Shown here piece after piece: positions 6,045 to 11,917 of a stretch of DNA of 11,917 bases. Source of the DNA: UMGS1889 sp900556055 (GTDB lineage: Bacteria; Bacillota; Clostridia; Oscillospirales; Ruminococcaceae); contig CABQEV010000038.1 of NCBI GenBank assembly GCA_902463265.1, positions 1 to 11,917 on the forward strand, read 5' to 3'. Numbering within the stretch: the stretch's first letter is position 1; every line of letters starts with the position of its first letter. A model generated the notes under the pieces. It made no database searches and was not told where the DNA came from. It saw only the letters and a list, made by a program, of their open reading frames with translations. The position numbers and the translations under genes are program-made.

Positions 6045-6069
6045 ATGTGTAAGAAAGGTTGTGGCAATT

Positions 6070-6867
6070 ATGGGAAGAGATGTTGTTTCCGCAAAGCTTG
6101 ATATAATATTCAAAAAGATATTTTCCGAGAATACCGACCTCCTGCTTGATTTTGTTGCGGGGCTGCTTGACATACCGTCGGACAGCATAAAAAATCTCAG
6201 CCTGAAAAACACTGAGCTTTCCCCCGAAAATCCCGACGGAAAATTCAGCAGGCTTGATCTGAACATGACGCTGAATGACACTCTTGTGAATGTTGAGATC
6301 CAGATAAATCCGAACAGGAATTTCAGCGACAGGACTATGTTTTACTGGGCAAAGCTGTTTACGTCCGAGCTTGAAAGCGGACAGAATTATATTGATCTTA
6401 AGACTGCGATAACTATAAATATCCTTGATTTTGTGCTGTTTCCCGACAGAAAGGATTATCATGCGGAGGTCATTCCCGTGATAAAGGATACGGGTGAGGT
6501 ATATTCGGACAAATTTCATATCCACATTTTCGAGCTGAAAAAGCTGCATAGAAATTATGAAGCGAAAAGCCGCCGTGAAATGTGGCTCAATTTCATAAAT
6601 TCCGATAGTGAGGAGGAGTTTGATATGTTAAAGAAGCTTGATGATCCCGTTATGAACAAAGCAGTCCGTGTTATAATCGACATGAGCCAAGACACGCAGA
6701 TCAGGGAAAAGGCGCGTCTGCGAGAAAAAGCTCTGCATGATGAGGCATTTTATATGGAAGGCGCAAGGGCAGATGAAAGAGAGAAAGTATTATCCGAAGT
6801 TATGGAAGATCTCAAAAAGTACGGTATGTCCGATGAAGAAATCAACAAAGCATTGAGAAAACGCTGA
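6070..6867 (+). CDS. Rpn-family PD-(D/E)XK nuclease (PDDEXK_2, putative transposase)
   Basis: The 265-residue protein matches the Rpn/PDDEXK_2 family, long annotated as putative transposases and shown in E. coli to be DNA endonucleases that promote recombination and can act as toxic anti-phage proteins. The N-terminus (MGRDVVSAKLDIIFKKIFSE) is the family's usual opening. The catalytic core is visible as RLDLNM (Asp63) and VEIQI (Glu76 and Gln78), the D...ExQ form of PD-(D/E)XK. A helical, charged C-terminal region follows from about 185. ATG 6070 is chosen because the promoter overlaps any earlier start; AAAGG lies 11 bases upstream. No IS ends or transposase partners flank it. An internal in-frame start is described separately. 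DNA cleavage in the cell is inferred from family. Confidence 0.88.
   Translation: MGRDVVSAKLDIIFKKIFSENTDLLLDFVAGLLDIPSDSIKNLSLKNTELSPENPDGKFSRLDLNMTLNDTLVNVEIQINPNRNFSDRTMFYWAKLFTSELESGQNYIDLKTAITINILDFVLFPDRKDYHAEVIPVIKDTGEVYSDKFHIHIFELKKLHRNYEAKSRREMWLNFINSDSEEEFDMLKKLDDPVMNKAVRVIIDMSQDTQIREKARLREKALHDEAFYMEGARADEREKVLSEVMEDLKKYGMSDEEINKALRKR
6625..6867 (+). CDS. Possible internal product: C-terminal 80 residues of the Rpn protein
   Basis: An in-frame ATG (codon 186 of the Rpn gene) lies 8 bases after a perfect AGGAGG (6611-6616), a much better ribosome binding site than that of the full-length start. The product would be a small, highly charged helical protein beginning MLKKLDDPVM and lacking the nuclease core. 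In E. coli Rpn genes, an internally started C-terminal protein acts as antitoxin to the full-length nuclease; this arrangement fits. Against it, GAG-GAG-GAG codons for the Glu run produce AGGAGG automatically. Confidence 0.45.
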   Translation: MLKKLDDPVMNKAVRVIIDMSQDTQIREKARLREKALHDEAFYMEGARADEREKVLSEVMEDLKKYGMSDEEINKALRKR

Positions 6868-6868
6868 T

Positions 6869-7012
6869 ATGGCAGTTATTGCGATAGACATGAGCCGGGA
6901 CACGCAGATCAGGGAAAAGGCACGTCTGCGTGAAAAAGCTCTGCATGATGAGGCGTTTTATAAGTGTGCTGAAGCAGTAAATGGATTTCATAATAGAGAG
7001 AACTTGATCTGA
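6869..7012 (+). pseudogene. Duplicated Rpn C-terminal fragment, 47-codon open frame
   Basis: One base after the Rpn stop (TGA-T-ATG) a 47-residue frame begins: MAVIAIDMSRDTQ and onward. Bases 6887-6962 repeat 6679-6754 of the upstream gene with 5 differences in 76. The encoded stretch is the same except for one Gln-to-Arg change; the other three changes are silent. After EAFY the sequences part, and the fragment ends in AEAVNGFHNRENLI. There is no clear ribosome binding site, but the closeness to the Rpn stop would allow reinitiation. It is most simply the remnant of a second Rpn paralogue. A small functional protein cannot be excluded because the frame is intact. Confidence 0.65.
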
Positions 7013-7121
7013 AATCATGCAATAAAACTGTACCGAACGTATAAACCCGATACATTATACTTTTGGTTTTGTCTGAAAGTTATAAAATACAGACTTTTTC
7101 GCTTTTTTTTTCAAAAAACAC

Positions 7122-7151
7122 TTGACAGAACCCCTGTTGATAGGCTATACT
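7122..7151 (+). promoter_or_regulatory. Strong promoter for the rpmH operon
   Basis: A perfect TTGACA (7122-7127), an 18-base spacer and TATACT (7146-7151). The leader of about 65 bases has a small hairpin, AAGGCG/CGCCTT (7180-7185 with 7196-7201), before the ribosome binding site. An AT-rich, T-tract-rich stretch (7091-7120) lies upstream and could act as an UP element. Confidence 0.85.
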
Positions 7152-7225
7152 GTATTATTGCAAGGATATTCGCATAAGTAAGGCGTTTTTCACTGCGCCT
7201 TTATAAATAAAAGGAGGGAAATATT

Positions 7226-7360
7226 TTGAAAAGAACTTATCAGCCTAAGAAGCTCCACAGAAAGAAAGAGCATGGCTTTATGAAGCGTATGTCTACAAGC
7301 AACGGACGCAAGGTCCTCGCCAGAAGACGTGCTAAGGGAAGAGCAAGACTCTCTCACTGA
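7226..7360 (+). CDS. rpmH: 50S ribosomal protein L34
   Basis: A 44-residue, very basic protein starting (M)KRTYQPKKLHRKKEHGF and ending in ARRRAKGRARLSH, the unmistakable L34 pattern. It binds 23S rRNA in the large ribosomal subunit. The start codon is TTG (7226), set by AAGGAGGG (7211-7218) with 7-base spacing. There is no ATG in the right place, since the next in-frame Met is residue 19 inside conserved sequence. It is the first gene of the operon, driven by a strong promoter, and followed by a terminator that should keep its mRNA in excess over rnpA. Confidence 0.97.
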   Translation: MKRTYQPKKLHRKKEHGFMKRMSTSNGRKVLARRRAKGRARLSH

Positions 7361-7379
7361 TTTTTGCCAGCTATCAAGG

Positions 7380-7410
7380 TATGACCACAGCCTTTGTGGT
7401 CATATTTTTT
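7380..7410 (+). terminator. Intrinsic terminator between rpmH and rnpA
   Basis: ATGACCACA (7381-7389) pairs with TGTGGTCAT (7395-7403), with an additional T-A closing pair (7380/7404), a loop GCCTT and then TTTTTT (7405-7410). It lies 20 bases beyond the rpmH stop. With no obvious promoter between it and rnpA, partial read-through would set the rnpA level well below that of rpmH. Confidence 0.85.
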
Positions 7411-7428
7411 ACCGGGACGGTGCTGCCA

Positions 7429-7800
7429 GTGCTTTTTACTGTTAAAATCAATAAGAATAAGGATTTTCTGACGCTTTACAGCAAGGGGTTTGTTGTTTCC
7501 GATAATAACGTTATTGTATATTTTCGAAAAAATAAACTCCCTGTAAATCGTCTCGGGATATCTACAAGCAAAAAAGTCGGCAATGCTGTCATGAGAAGCC
7601 GTGCCAGGCGTGTCATCAGACAGGCTTACCGCGAATGTGAGCTTGCGATGCCTGTCGGTTTCGACATTATCGTCTGCGCAAGGACAGGTGCGGCTCAGTG
7701 CAAATCCTACCATATCACGGCATTTATGCGCAAAAGGCTCATTCCGAAAATGAATGACCCCGATGCCTTAAAGCCCCGTGTGCCAAAGAAAAGATCATGA
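7429..7800 (+). CDS. rnpA: Ribonuclease P protein component
   Basis: The product is the small basic protein that binds RNase P RNA and helps it mature the 5' ends of tRNAs. The open frame reaches back to ATG 7381, but those first codons are the rpmH terminator hairpin itself. I therefore choose GTG 7429, giving 123 residues that begin (M)LFTVKINKNKDFLTLYSKG, as the family does. The ribosome binding site is weak (GGGACGG, 8 bases away). The RNA-binding helix reads MRSRARRVIRQAYRE; the family's RNR motif is RSR here. Further family features are LGISTSKKVGNAV and FDIIVCAR. The C-terminus overlaps yidD by 4 bases (ATGA), so the two are translationally coupled. Confidence 0.93.
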   Translation: MLFTVKINKNKDFLTLYSKGFVVSDNNVIVYFRKNKLPVNRLGISTSKKVGNAVMRSRARRVIRQAYRECELAMPVGFDIIVCARTGAAQCKSYHITAFMRKRLIPKMNDPDALKPRVPKKRS

Positions 7801-8039
7801 TGAAATATCTGCTTATACTGCCCATAAAGTTTTATAAAAGGTTTATTTCGCCACTTTTTCCCGCAAGATGCAGGTTCTATCCGTCCTGCTCGACCTATGC
7901 GCTGACTGCTGTTCAGCGGTTCGGTTTTGTGAAAGGCGGGATCCTCGCTGCATGGCGTCTGCTGCGCTGCAATCCGTTCAACATCGGCGGCGTGGACTAT
8001 GTTCCCGAGGAATTTCACATATTCAGATCAAGAAAATAA
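7797..8039 (+). CDS. yidD: Membrane protein insertion efficiency factor YidD
   Basis: An 80-residue protein with the complete YidD signature: CRFYPSCSTYALTAVQRFG (residues 25-43) and LLRCNPF, with three conserved cysteines. The family is a small membrane-associated protein that assists YidC-dependent insertion of membrane proteins. The start ATG overlaps the rnpA stop codon (ATGA). A second ATG follows at 7800, and either could be used. It lies directly before yidC, as in most bacteria. Confidence 0.96.
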   Translation: MMKYLLILPIKFYKRFISPLFPARCRFYPSCSTYALTAVQRFGFVKGGILAAWRLLRCNPFNIGGVDYVPEEFHIFRSRK

Positions 8040-8047
8040 GCGGCTTT

Positions 8048-8077
8048 TTGCCGATTTTTATATACTTAGCATATAAT
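8048..8077 (+). promoter_or_regulatory. Candidate internal promoter before yidC
   Basis: A perfect TATAAT (8072-8077), with TTGCCG (8048-8053) at 18-base spacing as a half-matching -35. The preceding CGGC-TTTTT-GCCG-ATTTTT (8041-8059), just after the yidD stop, could be a weak terminator with a 4-bp stem. Together they would give yidC and jag partly independent expression. The 82-base gap is unusual for this otherwise compact cluster. Confidence 0.4.
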
Positions 8078-8121
8078 GTGCTGCAATTTATACTGTATGC
8101 ATCATCTCTCGGAGGTTTTAA

Positions 8122-9273
8122 ATGGGAATTTTCGGTACAATATTCGGCTATCCCTTAGGCTTTATCATGTGGCTCGTTTACGCTGTCGTCAAGAACTACG
8201 GCGTTTCGATCGTTCTTTTTACACTTATCACAAGGCTTATCATTCTCCCTCTTTCTATCAAGCAGCAGAGATCGACTGCGTCCATGCAGGCTATCCAGCC
8301 TAAGCTTGAAAGACTGAAAAAACAGTACGCAAACAATCAGGAAAAGCTCAATGAAGAAACAATGAAGCTCTACACCGAGGAAAACATCAACCCGATGGCT
8401 TCCTGTCTGCCGACGCTTATCCAGTTTCCCATACTCTTCGGTATAATCGACGTTGTTTACCGTCCTATTACCCATATCCTGCACATAAACAAGGATGTCA
8501 TCTCCAAGGCTACCGAGATAGCTCAGGCTTATTTCGTAAATGAGGGAAATAACTTCAAGAGCCGTCCCGAGCTTTACATCATCAAGCTTTTCAGCCTGGA
8601 CCGCTCACAGTTTGCGGAGCTTCCCGAGCTGACCGAAAAGCTTGCATCATTCAAGAACACTCTCTTCGGACTTGACCTCGGTCTTGTCCCGAATATCGTT
8701 TTCGATGCCGAGGAAAAGGCAAGAATGGGCGTTACCTCCGGACAGGCTGCTGCGCTGTTCCTTATCCCTATCCTCTCAGGTGTTTTCCAGCTCGCTATCA
8801 CTATCTATTCGCAGATCAGATCGAAGAAAATGAATCCCGACAGCTCCGCTAACCCCATGGGCGGCGCTATGGCTATGCTCTATATCATGCCTATATTCTC
8901 CGTGTGGATCGCTTACAGCTTCCCCGCAGGTATCGGCTTCTACTGGATCGTTTCTTCGTTCCTGTCCCTTATCCAGACAATAGTTCTCAATAAGATATAC
9001 ACTCCCGAATATGTCGCAAAGCTCGATGAACGTGACAGGGAAAAGAAAAAAAACAAAAAACCCAGCAGAATGCAGGAAATGTATAAGCAGATGCTCGAAC
9101 AGCAGCAGGCTCAGCTTGCTCAGCAGAACGGCGGCGCTCCCAAAAAGGAGCTGACCGCAGAGCAGAAGATCTCAAAGTCAAAGCAGCAGGAGCTGGAAAG
9201 CAAGATCATCGCCGAGGCAAGACGCAGACAGGCGGAAAAATACGGCGACGAATACAACGAGAATGACGACTGA
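8122..9273 (+). CDS. yidC: Membrane protein insertase YidC/Oxa1
   Basis: The product inserts membrane proteins into the cytoplasmic membrane, alone or with SecYEG. The 383-residue protein has hydrophobic segments at about 10-24, 27-46, 96-115, 208-230, 250-266 and 268-290. The conserved groove arginine is Arg38 (TLITRLIILPLSIKQQRS). A charged coiled-coil hairpin (47-93) follows, as in the family. The loop 116-205 is longer than in Bacillus SpoIIIJ. There is no lipobox signal peptide, unlike in Bacillus. The tail (295-383) is very charged and rich in Gln and Lys, likely binding ribosomes. GGAGG (8111-8115), 6 bases upstream, supports the start. jag follows after 22 bases. Confidence 0.97.
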   Translation: MGIFGTIFGYPLGFIMWLVYAVVKNYGVSIVLFTLITRLIILPLSIKQQRSTASMQAIQPKLERLKKQYANNQEKLNEETMKLYTEENINPMASCLPTLIQFPILFGIIDVVYRPITHILHINKDVISKATEIAQAYFVNEGNNFKSRPELYIIKLFSLDRSQFAELPELTEKLASFKNTLFGLDLGLVPNIVFDAEEKARMGVTSGQAAALFLIPILSGVFQLAITIYSQIRSKKMNPDSSANPMGGAMAMLYIMPIFSVWIAYSFPAGIGFYWIVSSFLSLIQTIVLNKIYTPEYVAKLDERDREKKKNKKPSRMQEMYKQMLEQQQAQLAQQNGGAPKKELTAEQKISKSKQQELESKIIAEARRRQAEKYGDEYNENDD

Positions 9274-9295
9274 CCGTTAAAATGGAGGAATTTCT

Positions 9296-10105
9296 ATGAC
9301 TCAGATTTTTACCGCAAAAACCGTTGACGAAGCAAAGGCGGAGGCAGTAAGGGCTTTCGGTGTGCCGGAAGCAAAGATCACTTTTGAAATACTCGAAGAA
9401 CCCAAAAAGGTCCTTTTCGTTACAACAGGCGAGGCTAAGGTACAGGCTACATACGAGCCTGAACGCTCGGACATCGCCGCTGATTATATCAGAAATATCC
9501 TGAAAAACATGGGCATAAGCGCTGAGCTTAACGTTGAACCCTCCGAGGAAGGCTGCGTTATCGACATCACAGGCGATACAACTGGCACTGTTATCGGCAG
9601 ACGCGGCGAAACCCTCGACGCTATACAGTACCTCGCTTCCATGGTCTGCAACCGCTCCGATAAGGACTATTACCGCATCACCGTTGACTGCTGCGGCTAC
9701 CGAGAGAAGAGAAAGGCTATCCTGGAGGAACTCGCTGTCAAGATCTCCAAAACTGTCCTCAGAACAGGCAGAACTACCGTCCTCGAGCCTATGAACCCCT
9801 ACGAGAGAAGAATTATCCACTCCGCAGTCGCTGAGATCGAAGGCGTAACCTCACACTCAACAGGCGAGGAGCCTTACAGAAAGGTCGTTATCTCCTGCAC
9901 AAATCCCCCGAAAAGAGAACCCCGCCAGGGCGGCAAGCCCCGCTATAACGACAAGCGCAAGGGCGGCTACGGCAAGCAGCGCAGCGAGCGTGACATTAAG
10001 CCGCGTTCCTTCGATATGGCTAAAACTTCCTTCGAGAAGGATTACAAAAAGCCCAAGCCCGAGGATTCAATGGGCGGCGATCTTTACGGCAAGATCGACA
10101 TCTGA
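9296..10105 (+). CDS. jag: RNA-binding protein Jag/KhpB
   Basis: A 269-residue protein with three recognisable parts: the Jag_N domain (1-52), a type II KH domain with the GxxG loop IGRRGETLDAIQYL (G101-G104), and an R3H domain with NPYERRIIHSAV (Arg171 and His175, the RxxxH motif). In other Firmicutes it pairs with KhpA and affects cell division and envelope growth by binding RNA. Residues 204-269 form an unusual disordered tail rich in Arg, Gly, Lys and Pro (PRQGGKPRYNDKRKGGYGKQ), probably extra RNA-binding surface. GGAGG (9284-9288), 7 bases upstream, sets the start. It is co-transcribed with yidC. After it comes a 347-base structured gap before mnmE. Confidence 0.95.
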   Translation: MTQIFTAKTVDEAKAEAVRAFGVPEAKITFEILEEPKKVLFVTTGEAKVQATYEPERSDIAADYIRNILKNMGISAELNVEPSEEGCVIDITGDTTGTVIGRRGETLDAIQYLASMVCNRSDKDYYRITVDCCGYREKRKAILEELAVKISKTVLRTGRTTVLEPMNPYERRIIHSAVAEIEGVTSHSTGEEPYRKVVISCTNPPKREPRQGGKPRYNDKRKGGYGKQRSERDIKPRSFDMAKTSFEKDYKKPKPEDSMGGDLYGKIDI

Positions 10106-10111
10106 TTCTTT

Positions 10112-10132
10112 TTCTTTCGGATAATTTGCTTT
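10112..10132 (+). repeat. Stop-proximal element after jag
   Basis: A 21-base stretch containing TTTCGGATAATTTGCTTT, 7 bases after the jag stop, is identical to 11826-11846, which lies 3 bases after the mnmE stop. Its core is also found after dnaN (701-719, minus strand). Confidence 0.8.
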
Positions 10133-10140
10133 TGCTTTAT

Positions 10141-10307
10141 GCCAAGGCGGCGCAGAAAGCCGCAGCTTTTGCCTGCACCGCAGCAAAGCTCTCCCGTGAG
10201 ATAGGCAGCCGCCCCGAAACAGCGGCTCTCACGGGGATATAATGCCCGCCTGAAGCATTTCATCACCGTGGGGGACACAATCTGACGTGACATTGCTGTC
10301 CTGCGGT
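10141..10307 (+). ncRNA. Structured intergenic RNA candidate between jag and mnmE
   Basis: Three stems follow one another. AGCTTTTGC pairs with GCAAAGCT (10164-10172 with 10183-10190, one bulge). CCCGTGAGA and GCCGC (10193-10201, 10208-10212) pair with GCGGC and TCTCACGGG (10222-10226, 10227-10235), leaving a 6-base bulge and a loop of 9. ACCG...GGACACAAT (10265-10281) pairs with ATTG-C-TGTCC-TG-CGGT (10292-10307). No ORF is supported. It matches no riboswitch or T-box pattern I can recognise. It may be a leader controlling mnmE or an intergenic repeat. A lone TATAAT sits at 10238-10243 without a good -35. Confidence 0.5.
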
Positions 10308-10390
10308 ATAACAAAGGCGTGATACAAAATAAAAGCCGCTGTCCCGCTCTTTTTATGGGTGCGGACCAAGGTAAAATAATCAAAAAATAC

Positions 10391-10430
10391 CGTCGTAAAC
10401 GGCTTGACTGAGCTTTTTACGGCGTTTTTT
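10391..10430 (+). terminator. Terminator directly before the mnmE ribosome binding site
   Basis: CGTCGTAAA (10391-10399) pairs with TTTACGGCG (10416-10424), 9 bp with one G.T pair, followed by TTTTTT (10425-10430). The mnmE Shine-Dalgarno begins at 10436 and its ATG at 10453, leaving no room for a promoter. An alternative small hairpin CCGT/ACGG (10390-10393 with 10399-10402) would break the terminator stem, so an attenuation switch is possible. Confidence 0.7.
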
Positions 10431-10452
10431 GCTTTAAGGAGATATAAACATC

Positions 10453-11823
10453 ATGAACACTATTGCTGCTGTTTCTACGCCCCGTGCAGCGGGCGGCATC
10501 GCAGTCATAAGGATAAGCGGCACAGATGCCGTGAAATGCGCCGAGAGCGTTTTCAGACCGTTCGGCGGCAAAGCTGTTTCCGAGATGGACGGCTATACCT
10601 GCGCTTACGGCTCAGTGTACGATAAATCGGACAATAAGCTTGACGATGCTGTCCTGACAGTGTTCAGAACGCCCCATTCCTACACGGGCGAGGACGTGTG
10701 CGAGATATCCTGCCACGGTGGTATCTTCGTCACAGAAAAGATCCTCCATGCCGTCTATGACAGCGGCGCATCTCCCGCATCGGCAGGCGAATTTACAAAG
10801 CGTGCCTTCCTGAACGGCAAGCTCAGTCTTACTCAGGCGGAGGGAGTTATGGATCTGATCTCGGCCGAGGGAAGTGCTGCCCATCGCTGCGCCGTTACTA
10901 TGCGTGACGGTAAGCTTTTCAAAAGCATTTCCGCTGTGTCAAAGCAGCTTGAAACTATTCTGGGCAGCTGTGCCGCATGGATCGACTATCCCGAGGAGGA
11001 TATCGAGGAGGTCAATCCCGAAAACCTTATCCCCGAACTCAGCACCCTTGCCGACACGCTTGACAATATCCTCTCAACTTATAATGCGGGAAGGATCATC
11101 AAGGAGGGCATCGACACCTGCATCGCAGGCAAGCCCAATGTCGGCAAATCTACTGTGATGAACCTTCTCAGCGGCTGTGAACGCAGCATCGTGACCGATA
11201 TTGCGGGAACAACCCGTGATATCGTTGAGGAAAGCGTTCGTCTTGGCGATATTGTCCTCCGTCTTGCCGATACTGCGGGCATACATTCTACCGATGATAT
11301 CGTTGAAAATGCGGGTGTGAAGCGTGCTGTTGACCGCCTGAACGGCGCAGAACTCGTTATCGCAGTGTTTGACGGCTCTCAGCCGCTCGATGATGATGAT
11401 ATTTCCATGCTTGATATGCTGTCCGGTTACAGCGGCAAGATACTGCCCGTCGTAAACAAATCCGATAAGGGCATAACCGCCGATGTTGACACTATAAAGT
11501 CAAAGCTCGGCGATCCTGTCGTTATCTCCGCTCGCTCCGATGATGCGCTTTCCGTCCTCGAAACGGCTGTCAAGCATATCTTCAGCATCGACAAGCTCGA
11601 CCTGAACAGTGCCGTTATATCAAATGAGCGACAGCGTGAGGCTTGCTCGTCCGCACTCTCGTCGCTCCAAAATGCAGTTGAATCCCTGAAAAGCGGCTAT
11701 ACTCTCGATGCTGTGACTGTCGTTCTTGATGATGCGCTGAACGCTCTTCTCGAGCTGACGGGCGAACGTGCTACCGAAAATGTTGTAAATCAGGTGTTTT
11801 CACATTTCTGCGTAGGCAAATGA
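10453..11823 (+). CDS. mnmE: tRNA uridine-5-carboxymethylaminomethyl modification GTPase MnmE
   Basis: With MnmG, MnmE installs the cmnm5 group on U34 of certain tRNAs, using methylene-tetrahydrofolate, glycine and GTP. The 456-residue length is typical. The N-terminal folate-binding domain covers 1-120, with GEFTKRAFLNGKLSLTQAEGV at its junction with the helical domain. The inserted GTPase domain shows P-loop GKPNVGKST (226-234), switch AGTTRD (251-256), DTAG (273-276) and NKSD (335-338). The C-terminus ends FCVGK, with the conserved Cys453. AAGGAG (10436-10441) lies 11 bases upstream of the ATG, slightly long. A terminator just upstream implies that expression depends on read-through. mnmG does not start inside the window. 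Confidence 0.98.
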   Translation: MNTIAAVSTPRAAGGIAVIRISGTDAVKCAESVFRPFGGKAVSEMDGYTCAYGSVYDKSDNKLDDAVLTVFRTPHSYTGEDVCEISCHGGIFVTEKILHAVYDSGASPASAGEFTKRAFLNGKLSLTQAEGVMDLISAEGSAAHRCAVTMRDGKLFKSISAVSKQLETILGSCAAWIDYPEEDIEEVNPENLIPELSTLADTLDNILSTYNAGRIIKEGIDTCIAGKPNVGKSTVMNLLSGCERSIVTDIAGTTRDIVEESVRLGDIVLRLADTAGIHSTDDIVENAGVKRAVDRLNGAELVIAVFDGSQPLDDDDISMLDMLSGYSGKILPVVNKSDKGITADVDTIKSKLGDPVVISARSDDALSVLETAVKHIFSIDKLDLNSAVISNERQREACSSALSSLQNAVESLKSGYTLDAVTVVLDDALNALLELTGERATENVVNQVFSHFCVGK

Positions 11824-11825
11824 TA

Positions 11826-11846
11826 TTCTTTCGGATAATTTGCTTT
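11826..11846 (+). repeat. Stop-proximal element after mnmE
   Basis: Identical over 21 bases to the element after jag, beginning 3 bases past the stop codon. The remaining bases to 11917 hold the palindrome CAAAGCTTT near 11858 and a 10-codon frame beginning ATGGAG, which I do not consider a gene. No terminator is evident. Confidence 0.8.
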
Positions 11847-11917
11847 GCTGATCTTCAAAGCTTTATAATAAAAACCATTAGAATTATGGAGAAGAAATCG
11901 CCGCAAAAGCTTTGATA

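Noticed and set aside
6016..6069. TTG start giving a 283-residue Rpn protein
   Set aside because: The TTG is the -35 element of the promoter, and TATAAT falls inside the extension. Family homologues begin at the MGRD-type start.
7070..7110. Terminator GTCTG/CAGAC with T tracts after the Rpn fragment
   Set aside because: Only a 5-bp stem with a loop of about 14 bases; the T tracts are better explained as an AT-rich region upstream of the rpmH promoter.
10141..10452. T-box riboswitch before mnmE
   Set aside because: GGGTGCGGACC (10357-10367) vaguely resembles the T-box core, but the required sequence and its pairing partner in the antiterminator are absent, and mnmE is not a usual T-box target.
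11887..11916. Ten-codon frame ATGGAG...TGA as start of the next gene (mnmG)
   Set aside because: It stops after ten codons, has no ribosome binding site and does not resemble the MnmG N-terminus.

Overview
The window covers a chromosomal replication origin and the conserved genes around it. The source looks like a low-to-moderate GC member of the Clostridia, most like Ruminococcus/Oscillospiraceae. This rests on the style of the DnaA, DnaN, YidC, Jag and MnmE proteins, the strong SigA-type promoters, the AGGAGG-type ribosome binding sites, the PDDEXK_2 'Rpn' gene and the GC-rich hairpin repeats between genes. The genus is an inference; no 16S or other marker is present.

Left part (1-4320), read on the minus strand: dnaA (4320-2980), an 1150-base intergenic region, dnaN (1829-729), then about 730 bases without a gene up to the window edge. 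The intergenic half next to dnaN (1877-2325) is the probable oriC. It has about 10-15 DnaA-box-like 9-mers, mostly of the variant form TGTTGAAAA, a short GC cluster, a run of DnaA-trio-like triplets, an AT-rich stretch, and a near-perfect palindrome made of two boxes. The rest of the non-coding DNA is occupied by three copies of one structured repeat element. Two are head to head at 1-605, downstream of dnaN, and one is at 2432-2930, between dnaA and oriC. The copies differ in sequence but keep their hairpins, with compensatory changes.

Middle part (4321-7012): a minus-strand gene for an unrecognised four-helix membrane protein, ending in a strong terminator, and a divergent plus-strand Rpn-family PD-(D/E)XK nuclease. 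The Rpn gene has a well-placed internal ribosome binding site and start that would make its C-terminal 80 residues alone. It is followed at once by a 47-codon ORF duplicating part of that C-terminal region. These two genes separate dnaA from rpmH, which are normally adjacent and divergent in Firmicutes.

Right part (7122-11823), plus strand: the classical rpmH-rnpA-yidD-yidC-jag-mnmE cluster (ribosomal protein L34, RNase P protein, two membrane-insertion factors, a KH/R3H RNA-binding protein and a tRNA-modification GTPase). A strong promoter precedes rpmH. Intrinsic terminators lie between rpmH and rnpA and directly before the mnmE ribosome binding site, so expression is probably stepped down or attenuated at those two points. 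A short conserved element, TTTCGGATAATTT plus flanks, occurs just after the stop codons of dnaN, jag and mnmE.
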